Below, one piece after another: positions 1 to 7,679 of a stretch of 42,422 nucleotides of DNA. The DNA is taken from positions 1 through 42,422 of the forward strand of contig CAZLZD010000039.1 of assembly GCA_964563925.1 (NCBI GenBank). The letters are read 5' to 3'. The position numbers were made by a program, and so were the translations under genes. The stretch comes from JAUILA01 sp964563925. Lineage in GTDB: Bacteria > Bacteroidota > Bacteroidia > Cytophagales > Cyclobacteriaceae. The notes under the pieces are model-generated. The model had not been told where the DNA came from and did no database searches. It saw only the letters and a list, made by a program, of their open reading frames with translations. Each line of letters opens with the position of its first letter. Within the stretch, counting starts at the first letter, position 1.

Positions 1-619
1 TTGTCGTGCCAGTAGTTTTGTTTTCAACGGATGTCATTAGATTTCCATTGATATATATCTTTGACTTATCGGCATTAATATCATTGATGAATACAAAATG
101 ATGCCAATCCATCGTAAAATTTCCTTGGGTTACGATATGGGTAGGTCCATTTAAATTTATTGCATCGTAAATAATACACCTTATCGAATCATCAAACATC
201 TGCACAGATACCGGGTATGCTGTTCCGTTATTCAAATTCCATTTTTCAATGAGCCGGCTGCTGGTTGCTGTTTCAGATGTTGGATTTTCCGTTTGAAACC
301 AAATGGAAAATGTGTAATTGTCAGTAAAGCCGTCTAAATTAATCAGGTCGTTATTTGGAATAGTTATTACGTCATTAATACCATCAAATTCAAAGGCTGC
401 ATTCTCATTTCCAGATCGATCAGAGGCTAATGCAATGTCACCGCTCGCGATTCCGTCAAGTCCGTTCCCGGATTCATCGGCAGCATTTCCATTAAAGGGA
501 TAATAGGCTATAAGTCCTTCCGTGGGTATGGGGGATTGGTCGTCATCTTTACATGCGTCCAGAAAAAATAGAGCCCCTGCTAACGTCAGGCAGAGTGCCA
601 GTCTTTTAATAATTACCAT
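1..619 (-). CDS. LamG/concanavalin A-like domain lipoprotein (3' end outside window)
   Basis: Read on the minus strand, this frame starts with ATG at 619 and stays open to the window edge, so only about the first 206 residues are present. It begins with a short basic and hydrophobic signal peptide and a lipobox-like end (FFLDAC, Cys23), then an acidic linker (KDDD), which fits export and lipid anchoring. From about residue 34 comes a LamG-type opening (AYYPFNGNAADESGNG), followed by FDGINDVITIPN and YTFSIWFQ, the usual beta-strands of laminin-G/pentraxin-like jelly rolls that bind glycans or peptides. Nearby DNA looks more AT-rich than the rest. A TACCTTTC sequence upstream resembles the Bacteroidota -7 box. 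The ligand is unknown. Confidence 0.8.
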   Translation of the reverse strand, partial: MVIIKRLALCLTLAGALFFLDACKDDDQSPIPTEGLIAYYPFNGNAADESGNGLDGIASGDIALASDRSGNENAAFEFDGINDVITIPNNDLINLDGFTDNYTFSIWFQTENPTSETATSSRLIEKWNLNNGTAYPVSVQMFDDSIRCIIYDAINLNGPTHIVTQGNFTMDWHHFVFINDINADKSKIYINGNLMTSVENKTTGTT

Positions 620-748
620 TTCTAAAAATTTATTAATCCTTAAATAAAGGGGATATCTATATCATTAGAAAGGTAATTAATAAAAAGTTTCGTTACTAAT
701 CTGTCACCTGAAACGCTAGTTCAGCGTACCGTTCTTATTTTCAATTGA

Positions 749-1732
749 TTATGCCAGAGGGGCCACGTATTCCTGGTCTGGCTTAAGTGCTTCACGCACC
801 CAGCGGCCACGTTCCTCGGCAGTACGCCGCACAGCAAGGCGTTCGGCATTGCAGGGCCCGTCACCGTTGATTACCCGTTTAAACTCTTCCCAGTCAGGCT
901 CGGTATACTGCCATTTTCCGGTCTCAGGATCCTTTTTGAGCTCAGGATCAGGAATGGTAAAACCAAGTTCCCAGATCTTGGGTACATACATGTCCAGAAA
1001 CTGGTTACGCATGTCGTCGTTGGAGGCCATTTTGACCTTCCATTTGGTGAGTATTTCTGTGTGTACGGAGATCTTGTCCGGGGGTCCGAAGAAATGCATC
1101 ATTGGCTCCCACCATCGATCAATGGCTTCCTGCATCATTTTACGTTGTGTATCTGTACCGGTCGCCATATGTATCACGCAGTGGTGTCCGTATTTCAGAT
1201 GGAAGGATTCTTCCGCACAAATGCGGTCCAGGGCACGGCAATAAGGTCCGTAGCTTCCACGGGCATTGGCGAGCTGGTTTACGATGGCACCTGCATCGAC
1301 AAGCCAGCTGATAAAGCAGGCATCGGCCCAGGTGAACGCGGGATAATTGAAGATGTTGGAATACTTTGATTTACCATTGATCAGGTCATCGATCATCTGT
1401 TCCCTTGGCTTGCCAAGCGTTTCGGCTGCAGCATACAGCAGCTGGGCATGTCCCACTTCATCCTGCACTTTCGCCATCAGGGCCAGTTTACGCTTGAAGC
1501 CTGGCGCACGGGTGATCCAGGTTCCTTCGGGCAGAGCGCCAATGATTTCACTGTGTGCATGTTGCTCGATCATCCGGATCAGCTGCTTCCGGTACAATGC
1601 CGGCATCCAGTCTGTGGGTTCGATTTTTTCACCGCGCTCGATCCTGGCCTCAAAATCTGCCAGGAGTTGCGGATCTTCATCTTCAATGGCCGTGTTTTTC
1701 AACGGTTCAAAAGTATTTCCTCCTCCGTACAT
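749..1732 (-). CDS. paaA: PaaA-like 1,2-phenylacetyl-CoA epoxidase catalytic subunit
   Basis: This 327-residue protein has the length and sequence of PaaA, the diiron catalytic subunit of the ring 1,2-phenylacetyl-CoA epoxidase. It is helical, with the ferritin-like metal motifs EQHAHSE (E56 onward), QDEVGHAQ (residues 90-97) and later AEESFHLKYGHH. In the known complex PaaA works with PaaB, PaaC, PaaD and the reductase PaaE. None of these is beside it: 130 bp downstream is an unrelated lipoprotein, and 40 bp upstream on the same strand is a TetR-type regulator. It therefore either pairs with subunits encoded elsewhere or has a different oxygenase role. A box CATATTTG at 1763-1770 (minus strand) is one base off the Bacteroidota -7 consensus. 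Confidence 0.9.
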   Translation of the reverse strand: MYGGGNTFEPLKNTAIEDEDPQLLADFEARIERGEKIEPTDWMPALYRKQLIRMIEQHAHSEIIGALPEGTWITRAPGFKRKLALMAKVQDEVGHAQLLYAAAETLGKPREQMIDDLINGKSKYSNIFNYPAFTWADACFISWLVDAGAIVNQLANARGSYGPYCRALDRICAEESFHLKYGHHCVIHMATGTDTQRKMMQEAIDRWWEPMMHFFGPPDKISVHTEILTKWKVKMASNDDMRNQFLDMYVPKIWELGFTIPDPELKKDPETGKWQYTEPDWEEFKRVINGDGPCNAERLAVRRTAEERGRWVREALKPDQEYVAPLA

Positions 1733-1772
1733 ATAGATTTCTTCTTGTCTGGTCTATTAACACAAATATGGA

Positions 1773-2357
1773 CTATTTCGTTTTCAATCCCTCAATTAAC
1801 ATATCAGAAAGTTGATTGCCAAGGGATTCAGGATCAATGACACCGGCTGGGTCATACCAGTGAGGCATCCAGTTGAGCGAGCTGAAAAGGGTCATCACGG
1901 CCAGTTTGGTGTCTACTTTAATAAATTCTCCCCGTTCAATTCCCTCTTCAATTATCTTTTTAAACCGGTTGATATAATTGATTCGCAATAGCAGAAAGTC
2001 GCGCAGATATGGTTCACTCAGGTGACGGTGCTCATTCATAAAAACAGCCGATGCGGTAAGGTTGTCAGACATGACATGAATATGTGCCACAATCCCGGCC
2101 CTGAGTTTTTCACTGGACGATAACGAACTGTTTTCCACTTCACTTAACTGCGAGCGAAATTTCTCTGCCATCCCGAAACAGAGGTGTTGCAGGATCTCTT
2201 CCTTGGACCGTATGTGAGAATACAGGCTGGCAGCCTCTATGCCCAGTGCATTCGCCAGATCGCGCATGGAAGTGGCTGAATAGCCGAATTTACGAAACAG
2301 CCCGGCTGCCGTGTCAATTACCTGATCTTTTCTGCTTCGGTTATTCACCATATCCAT
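1773..2357 (-). CDS. TetR/AcrR-family transcriptional regulator
   Basis: A 194-residue regulator with an N-terminal TetR helix-turn-helix (about residues 8-55, including DLANALGIEAASLYSHI) and an all-helical ligand-binding C-terminal half. It lies 40 bp upstream of paaA on the same strand, so it probably controls paaA and itself; related Bacteroidota regulators often answer to acyl-CoA or phenylacetyl-CoA, but the ligand here is an inference. Start: ATG 2357 is used, but a second in-frame ATG two codons later is equally possible. A TATTTTTG box ends only 4 nt before the first ATG. A 9-bp inverted repeat overlaps the start region. Confidence 0.85.
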   Translation of the reverse strand: MDMVNNRSRKDQVIDTAAGLFRKFGYSATSMRDLANALGIEAASLYSHIRSKEEILQHLCFGMAEKFRSQLSEVENSSLSSSEKLRAGIVAHIHVMSDNLTASAVFMNEHRHLSEPYLRDFLLLRINYINRFKKIIEEGIERGEFIKVDTKLAVMTLFSSLNWMPHWYDPAGVIDPESLGNQLSDMLIEGLKTK

Positions 2358-2390
2358 TGGACAAAAATAAGGATTCTGTTCGGTGAATAA
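2341..2390. repeat. 9-bp inverted repeat around the divergent promoters
   Basis: TTATTCACC at 2341-2349 is repeated in inverse orientation as GGTGAATAA at 2382-2390, 32 nt apart. The arms flank the -7 box of the TetR gene, and the right arm lies just before that of the plus-strand gene. One arm is inside the TetR start codons. This could be an autoregulatory operator, but it could also be chance. Confidence 0.35.
2362..2369 (-). promoter_or_regulatory. Bacteroidota -7 box for the TetR gene
   Basis: On the minus strand this reads TATTTTTG, an exact match to TAnnTTTG. Only 4 nt separate it from the ATG at 2357, so the transcript would have almost no leader. No clear -33 TTTG was seen. Confidence 0.5.
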
Positions 2391-2400
2391 AGTAATTTAG

Positions 2401-2408
2401 TAGATTTG
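2401..2408 (+). promoter_or_regulatory. Bacteroidota -7 box for the small membrane protein gene
   Basis: TAGATTTG matches TAnnTTTG exactly and ends 4 nt before the ATG at 2413. It is arranged divergently from the TetR gene's box about 30 nt away. A leaderless or very short-leader transcript is implied. Confidence 0.5.
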
Positions 2409-2412
2409 AACC

Positions 2413-2901
2413 ATGACGAAGAATGACCTGGAGGATTTTGAAAGGCGTATAAGCCTGATTTTTCACGGGACCATTGCCCTGACACTGCTGCCTTTCGTTT
2501 TTCTGTATCTTGAGTTTACCCATGACGGACTGGTTGCGCTCTATGAGGGTTACTTTTTTGTGGAAGCAGGTGTTCTTGCCGGGGTAGGGATCTTAATGCT
2601 GGTGGCTTTTCGTCAATACAGGAGGCATCTGGGTGAAATGGAAGTTTCTGAATCGCTGGATAAGAAGTTTGAACAGCTTTTTCAGGTGTACCTGGGTTTT
2701 TACCTGAGAATGTTTCTGGCCGGCTTAGTGCTGGTATTCACGTACTGGCTAACTGCTGCGGCGGGAATGGTCATAGGATATGTGGTACTGCTTTTTTTAC
2801 TTTCTCTGCACCGGCCCACACGTGACCGTTTTTCAAGGGATCTGCCTGTTACGGGAGCTGAACGTGATTTTATTCTCCAGAAAAATAAAAAAGATGAGTA
2901 G
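2413..2901 (+). CDS. Small four-helix membrane protein, function unknown
   Basis: I do not recognise this 162-residue protein. It has an N-terminal charged segment, then about four hydrophobic helices (roughly residues 15-32, 46-64, 92-112 and 114-132), and a charged C-terminal tail rich in Lys and Asp/Glu. A polar stretch at residues 66-88 separates the two helix pairs. It is divergent from the TetR gene, with 55 bp between the start codons, and may share its control. Its stop codon lies one base from the stop of a 37-residue gene on the other strand. Start ATG 2413 is supported by the TAGATTTG box just upstream. Confidence 0.75.
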   Translation: MTKNDLEDFERRISLIFHGTIALTLLPFVFLYLEFTHDGLVALYEGYFFVEAGVLAGVGILMLVAFRQYRRHLGEMEVSESLDKKFEQLFQVYLGFYLRMFLAGLVLVFTYWLTAAAGMVIGYVVLLFLLSLHRPTRDRFSRDLPVTGAERDFILQKNKKDE

Positions 2902-2902
2902 G

Positions 2903-3016
2903 TTAAAAGCCGGTAACTCCTATCACCGCAAATTCATGCTGAAGTGCATAAAAAACCAGCAGCGCGATCAGGATACCCAGCAGGAGGACAAGCGTTTGGT
3001 GGATTCGTTTTGGCAT
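2903..3016 (-). CDS. Putative 37-residue single-helix membrane peptide
   Basis: Minus-strand reading from ATG 3016 gives a complete 37-residue peptide ending in TAA. It starts with a basic segment (MPKRIHQT), has a strongly hydrophobic run of about 16 residues (LVLLLGILIALLVFYA, residues 9-24) and ends with a short tail (LQHEFAVIGVTGF). This is the layout of a small inner-membrane protein with a basic cytoplasmic end. It fills the otherwise empty 195-bp space between a convergent gene (1 bp from stop to stop) and a divergent glycosyltransferase. I see no clear -7 box or Shine-Dalgarno sequence. Support is composition and fit, not homology. Confidence 0.5.
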   Translation of the reverse strand: MPKRIHQTLVLLLGILIALLVFYALQHEFAVIGVTGF

Positions 3017-3096
3017 ACGTTTAATTCAGGTTCATTAAAAGGACTCAGAAACATTGACAATGGTTGTATGGCAGTGTTAAATTTTCCCCAGGCATC

Positions 3097-4359
3097 GTGA
3101 AAAATGTACTCGTCATCACCTATTACTGGCCTCCGAGTGGAGGAGGGGGCGTGCAGCGCTGGCTGAAGTTCACCAAGTATCTGCCGGAAGAAGGCTGGCA
3201 TTGCCTGGTATGCACCCCGGATAATCCTGCTTTTGATTTGGTGGACCCCGGACTTGAAGAGGATGTTCATCCGGATACCGAAGTACTGAAGATCCCGATC
3301 TGGGAACCCTACGCTATTTTCAAGAGAATGAAGGGGGAATCCCATATTTCACAGGGGGTTACCCCTAAAGGGGCGGGTCCGGTTTCACGGTTTATCCGGG
3401 GCAATTTTTTCATCCCGGATCCCAGGAAATTCTGGATCCGTCCGGCTGTTCGCTTCCTCAAACAATATCTGAAAGACCGTCCCGTCGATCTGATCATTAC
3501 CACTGGTCCGCCCCACAGCATGCACCTGATCGGTTTAAAACTTTCCAGGAAGCTGGGGATTCCCTGGATCGCTGATTTCAGGGATCCCTGGAGCCGGTGG
3601 GATTTACTGAATGAATTTAAGCTTACACCCCTGGCACGCTGGCAGCATCGCCGGCTGGAGAAAAAAGTGGTACAGACGGCGGATGGGGTAATTACGGTCA
3701 GCCAAGAATGGGCCGATGAATTTCGGGAAATGTACGGAGTGAAACCGAAAGTGATTACCAATGGGTTTGATGAATCGGATTTCCCGGTACCGGGCACACC
3801 GGCAAAGGAGTTTCAAATCGTTCATGCAGGATTATTAAATTCCTATCGCCACACCCCAGCCATTTGGAACGCATTGAAACGTTTTTTTGAGGCGACCGAT
3901 GTTTCAGGGAAAATTATTCTACGAGGCATGATCGATCCTGATGTTCGGGAGGGCCTCCGTAAAAACTCGCTGGGAAAAATACTTGACATTGCACCTTCCA
4001 TTCCCCACAAGGAAGTGGTTAAACTATACCAGGAGGCGGGCTTACTGCTGTTACTGATGAATCGTTCGGATAATTCGGCAGGTCACATCCCCGGTAAATT
4101 ATTTGAATACCTGGCCGTGAACAGATGGATTCTTGGAATTGGTGATCCGGGAGGGGCGACGGCGTCCATACTGGAAAACACCGGAGCAGGATTGGTCTGT
4201 CACTGGGATGATGAGGAGGGCATTTATGAAGCACTCAATATGTTTTATCAACGTTTTTTTGAGGGAGATCTTCCCGATTCCACTCTGACTGGGAAATACT
4301 CGCGGAAAAACCTGACCTCCGAACTATCCGCTTACCTTTCTTCAGTAGCCGGTAGCTGA
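3097..4359 (+). CDS. GT4-like glycosyltransferase
   Basis: A GT-B fold glycosyltransferase of about 420 residues that likely moves a sugar from an activated donor onto a surface glycan or lipid-linked precursor in the cytoplasm. The N-terminal Rossmann half starts KNVLVITYYWPPSGGGGVQRW, typical of Bacteroidota family members, and the C-terminal donor half contains GHIPGKLFEYLAVNRWILG with the acidic residue expected in this loop. The frame extends upstream to a TTG at 3064, but family N-termini begin at KNVLVI, so GTG 3097 is preferred. TAAATTTT at 3078-3085 is a near-match -7 box. It converges with a sulfotransferase-like gene, with 3 bp between stops. Confidence 0.85.
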   Translation: MKNVLVITYYWPPSGGGGVQRWLKFTKYLPEEGWHCLVCTPDNPAFDLVDPGLEEDVHPDTEVLKIPIWEPYAIFKRMKGESHISQGVTPKGAGPVSRFIRGNFFIPDPRKFWIRPAVRFLKQYLKDRPVDLIITTGPPHSMHLIGLKLSRKLGIPWIADFRDPWSRWDLLNEFKLTPLARWQHRRLEKKVVQTADGVITVSQEWADEFREMYGVKPKVITNGFDESDFPVPGTPAKEFQIVHAGLLNSYRHTPAIWNALKRFFEATDVSGKIILRGMIDPDVREGLRKNSLGKILDIAPSIPHKEVVKLYQEAGLLLLLMNRSDNSAGHIPGKLFEYLAVNRWILGIGDPGGATASILENTGAGLVCHWDDEEGIYEALNMFYQRFFEGDLPDSTLTGKYSRKNLTSELSAYLSSVAGS

Positions 4360-4362
4360 TTA

Positions 4363-4986
4363 TCAGGCATTCTTCAGGAAATAAGGGAATTTTTTTATGA
4401 TTCTCAGAACCTTTTGGACGGGGGCATTATGCTTCTTTTGATTGTCTTGCGCATCATTATGCCGTTGATTGAACTCCCTGATGGCAGCTTCAAGATTGCC
4501 TTCGGCGCCAATAAATTGCCAGAATTTTCTAAAATCCTGCTCACCATTTTCGAGGGAGAAGGTCATTTTGTGAGATTTATTCTCCAGAAATACCTCGATA
4601 TTTTCATTTACGCAATCCACATAATCCAGGCATATCTCTTTCGGGTTATCTATTTCGTGCTCCTGTCGTTTCTGGATTCCGTAGGCGTAGGCCCTTACAA
4701 TGCCGGTCTCGCGATTCCAGCGTTTAAGGTAGCTTTTTGCGGTGTCGTCCCGATTACGGGTCATATGCACATAAAATGCCTTGTCACCGTAATTATCATG
4801 CAGACGGCCGAGGTACCAGGAAAGGCGGTTGTCAATTTCAATGTGATTTGATGGGAAACGCACCCTGTCTGTTCCGGTTTCCTGACATTTGCTTTCGTGT
4901 GAAACGGTAAAATTTGAAATATGCCTGCAAGCCCTTTCCAGGCTCAGAGAGCCTGTTCGCCCGGTGGATAAAACGAAAACATTCAT
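4363..4986 (-). CDS. Sulfotransferase-like P-loop protein
   Basis: The 207-residue protein starts with a strand and phosphate-binding loop (VFVLSTGRTGSLSLE), which resembles the 5'-PSB loop of PAPS-dependent sulfotransferases. A second region, HMTRNRDDTAKSYLKRW, fits the 3'-phosphate-binding segment (Arg and Ser contacts). It is shorter than many sulfotransferases (250-300 residues) but complete from start to stop. It sits between two GT4 genes on the opposite strand, so sulfation of a surface sugar is a reasonable inference. It could also be a related nucleotide-binding enzyme without sulfotransferase activity. The region looks more AT-rich than its neighbours. Confidence 0.7.
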   Translation of the reverse strand: MNVFVLSTGRTGSLSLERACRHISNFTVSHESKCQETGTDRVRFPSNHIEIDNRLSWYLGRLHDNYGDKAFYVHMTRNRDDTAKSYLKRWNRETGIVRAYAYGIQKRQEHEIDNPKEICLDYVDCVNENIEVFLENKSHKMTFSLENGEQDFRKFWQFIGAEGNLEAAIREFNQRHNDAQDNQKKHNAPVQKVLRIIKKFPYFLKNA

Positions 4987-4995
4987 AATTATTCT

Positions 4996-5017
4996 GTTAC
5001 TTTTGATGCAAAGTAAC
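4996..5017. promoter_or_regulatory. Inverted repeat overlapping back-to-back promoter boxes
   Basis: GTTACTTT (4996-5003) and AAAGTAAC (5010-5017) form a perfect 8-bp inverted repeat with a 6-nt spacer. On the plus strand it contains TACTTTTG (4998-5005), an exact TAnnTTTG box serving the GT4 gene at 5043. On the minus strand it contains TTACTTTGC, a near match facing the sulfotransferase-like gene at 4986. It may be an operator or two overlapping promoters. Confidence 0.45.
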
Positions 5018-5042
5018 TATTTCGGTATTAACGAATGAAATA

Positions 5043-6239
5043 ATGCGTATAGCCATGCTTCTTGATTCTGCCTTCCCGCCTGATTCCCGGGTGGAGAATG
5101 AGGCAGTGAGTCTGATTGAAGCCGGTCATGAGGTATTACTGTTTTCTCTTGACTATGAGGGTCGCAAACCGGAAAAGGAAATAATTCGCGGTATCCGTGT
5201 TTATCGGTACAAAGCTTCAAATACCATCTATCGGTTGTCCGCGTTGGCATACACGGTTCCGTTTTTCCGGCAACTGGTAACGCCTTACATTAAGCATTTT
5301 CTGAATGAATGCCGTCCCGATGTCCTCCATGTCCATGATATGGTGCTCGGTGAAGCAGGTATGCGCGTTGCTAAAAAAAATGGTCTTCCCGTGATCCTGG
5401 ATCTACATGAGAACAGGCCGGTGATTATGAGGGAATATTCACATATGAAAAAATTCCCAGGCAAATTATTAATTAGTGCCTCCAGGTGGGAGAAAGCGCA
5501 GAAAAGACTGGTAAGGAAGGCCGGTAAGGTGATTGTGGTGACAGAAGAGGCAAGGGAACAACTGATTAAGGATTATGGAAAAGTAGAGGCTGACGTAGTG
5601 GTTGTGCCCAATACTATTCACACGGATATTTACCTTTCCTACCCTGTTGACCCAACCGTCATTCCCACCTCACCCGAACTGACATTATTATATATGGGTG
5701 ACACCGGGCTCAGGAGAGGTACTGATACCGCAATTCAGGCCCTTTCAATCCTCCGGAATGCCGGGCATGCCGTGCGGTTGATCCTGGTAGGTAGTAATAC
5801 GGAAGATGTGAAACTTCATACGCTTGTCAGGGAATTACGCATGGAAGATTCCGTTATTTTTGAAGGATGGCAGGATGTGTCAATGTTTCCTTCATATACA
5901 GCCGTGTCTGATATTTGTCTGTCGCCATTGAAGCGCAACCTGCATCATGACACGACCTATGCAAACAAGATATTCCAATACATGGCTATGGGAAAGCCAC
6001 TTGTGGTAAGTGATTGTCCTGCCCAGGCACGTGTGATCCTGGAGGCTCATGCCGGACTCGTTCATCGTGCCGGCGATGCAGCAGACCTGGCGGCAAAGAT
6101 CCAGGCGTTAATGGAAAATCCGGGGCTGCGAAAAAAGATGGGTGAACGGGCAGCTTCCGCGGTGGAGACTACCTGGAACTGGCACAATACCAGCCGCGAA
6201 TTGATCAACCTGTACAGATCACTTTCTGAATCTTTTTAA
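5043..6239 (+). CDS. GT4-family glycosyltransferase
   Basis: A 398-residue GT-B glycosyltransferase. The N-terminal half begins MRIAMLLDSAFPPDSRVENEA and contains HVHDMVLGEAG (acceptor-side domain), while the C-terminal donor domain starts near LLYMGDTGLRRGTDTAIQAL and carries NKIFQYMAMGKPLVVSD. In that motif Gln stands where the classical EX7E motif has its first Glu; this is seen in some members and need not abolish activity. It probably acts in the cytoplasm on a lipid-linked surface glycan, with the neighbouring flippase. Its last 21 bp overlap the end of the flippase gene, which runs the opposite way. Start ATG 5043 follows the divergent promoter region. Confidence 0.88.
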   Translation: MRIAMLLDSAFPPDSRVENEAVSLIEAGHEVLLFSLDYEGRKPEKEIIRGIRVYRYKASNTIYRLSALAYTVPFFRQLVTPYIKHFLNECRPDVLHVHDMVLGEAGMRVAKKNGLPVILDLHENRPVIMREYSHMKKFPGKLLISASRWEKAQKRLVRKAGKVIVVTEEAREQLIKDYGKVEADVVVVPNTIHTDIYLSYPVDPTVIPTSPELTLLYMGDTGLRRGTDTAIQALSILRNAGHAVRLILVGSNTEDVKLHTLVRELRMEDSVIFEGWQDVSMFPSYTAVSDICLSPLKRNLHHDTTYANKIFQYMAMGKPLVVSDCPAQARVILEAHAGLVHRAGDAADLAAKIQALMENPGLRKKMGERAASAVETTWNWHNTSRELINLYRSLSESF

Positions 6240-7679
6240 TCCCGATTCCAGAAGCTCATTAAGCTCCGGGGAAAATCGGGCATGGTAAATACCAGGGACT
6301 GCTATCGACAGAAATACGGCCGACTTTAAAAAGGAGGTCAACCATACGGAATAGACAAAAGGAATGAACCAGGCAATTAGTCCGGCAACCACAAAAAGCA
6401 GTAGTGCCCTGAAATTATCCATGGTAAATGGTTGAATCCTAAGCCGAACTTTCAGATAGATCAGCCTTATTAAATTATATACAACGATGGATAAAAATGT
6501 GGCCAGTGCGGCCCCCATCACCCCGAATACCGGAATAAAAATTTTATTCGTGCCGACAGTGAGGATCAGCAGAAGGACACTTAAAAAGGCATCCACGCGG
6601 TAATAAATGGAATTTACCATGATGTATCCATTTACTCCTAAGCCGGTATCCACGACCTGCGCCAATCCCAGGAACAGAAATATCATGAGGCTGGCGGCGT
6701 ATTCTTCAGAAAGGAAAACCAATAATAAGTCATAGTTCAGGAAGATCAGAAGGAAGGCACCGGCACTCAGAATAAATTGAGTAATGGCAGATTTTCTGTA
6801 AAGTGAGGCAATCGTATCAATATCATTTCGGTGAAATGATTCGGCAATCACAGATGGCGCCGTCCGGGCGATGGAGGTTGCCGGAATCCGTATTACTGCA
6901 GCCAGCGCGGCGGCGATACTGTAAACCCCGACCTCTTCCAGTCCCATCATACCCCCGAGCATCAGCACATCCACCTTGTTTATTAAAAAGGCCGACAACC
7001 CACTCAATATATTGAAGGTATTAAAGCGGCTGATTTCCGCGTAATAGGAACGGTCTGATTCATTCAGCGTTAAGGAGCCGGGCAACAGCCGCATCCACAT
7101 GATGTAGATCAGCGTAATAACCATGATCAGGCTGTAGGACAACGCGTACAGAATGATAAAGGCATCGAAGTCAAGCGACCCCGTAGCGTAGATAAGAATC
7201 AAGGCCATCCAAAGGATGCGCAATACAATAAACGGCATGCTCGCCGACAATACATTCTTGTAGAATGCCTTTAGGTAGGCATCAAACAAATTGTAAAACA
7301 CCATTGCGATGCTGAAGGGGATGAGCAGATAAAAATAATCTACAAAAAGTGAGGACTCTTTAATGTAGTAATTTGCCACAGGATTCCGAAAAAGATAAAA
7401 GAGGGATAGTGTGACAAGCAATCCCACGGTGCAGACCCATATGCCGATGGTGAACGTCCTTCGCTGCAGTTTGGGAAAAAACCGGATGATCATACTCGGC
7501 GTCCCGAATTGAGAAAACTGGGAGATGACGATCGTAACCGACAGGAGGATTCGGGTCAGGCCAAACTGATCAGGCTCCAGAAAGTGAGGGTAAAGAATTA
7601 CGAGGTTGGCATAACCAAGAAATACCCCAATATATTGAATGAGGCTTGTCCGGATACTATTTCTCCTTATGACTCCCAC
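6219..7679 (-). CDS. Wzx-type polysaccharide flippase (MOP superfamily)
   Basis: A 486-residue, strongly hydrophobic protein with about 14 membrane helices, of the polysaccharide transporter branch of the MOP/MATE superfamily. Such proteins move lipid-linked oligosaccharides across the inner membrane. The N-terminus (MGVIRRNSIRTSLIQYIGVF) is typical of Bacteroidota flippases and decides the start: it requires a GTG at 7679, directly after the stop codon of the methyltransferase gene, so the two are translationally coupled. It lies in a minus-strand operon after ruvC and the methyltransferase, and beside GT4 glycosyltransferases. The substrate cannot be told from sequence. Confidence 0.88.
   Translation of the reverse strand: MGVIRRNSIRTSLIQYIGVFLGYANLVILYPHFLEPDQFGLTRILLSVTIVISQFSQFGTPSMIIRFFPKLQRRTFTIGIWVCTVGLLVTLSLFYLFRNPVANYYIKESSLFVDYFYLLIPFSIAMVFYNLFDAYLKAFYKNVLSASMPFIVLRILWMALILIYATGSLDFDAFIILYALSYSLIMVITLIYIMWMRLLPGSLTLNESDRSYYAEISRFNTFNILSGLSAFLINKVDVLMLGGMMGLEEVGVYSIAAALAAVIRIPATSIARTAPSVIAESFHRNDIDTIASLYRKSAITQFILSAGAFLLIFLNYDLLLVFLSEEYAASLMIFLFLGLAQVVDTGLGVNGYIMVNSIYYRVDAFLSVLLLILTVGTNKIFIPVFGVMGAALATFLSIVVYNLIRLIYLKVRLRIQPFTMDNFRALLLFVVAGLIAWFIPFVYSVWLTSFLKSAVFLSIAVPGIYHARFSPELNELLESGLKRFRK

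Noticed and set aside
2780..3100. 106-residue plus-strand frame
   Set aside because: Mostly antisense to the 37-residue peptide and out of frame with both neighbours; no features.
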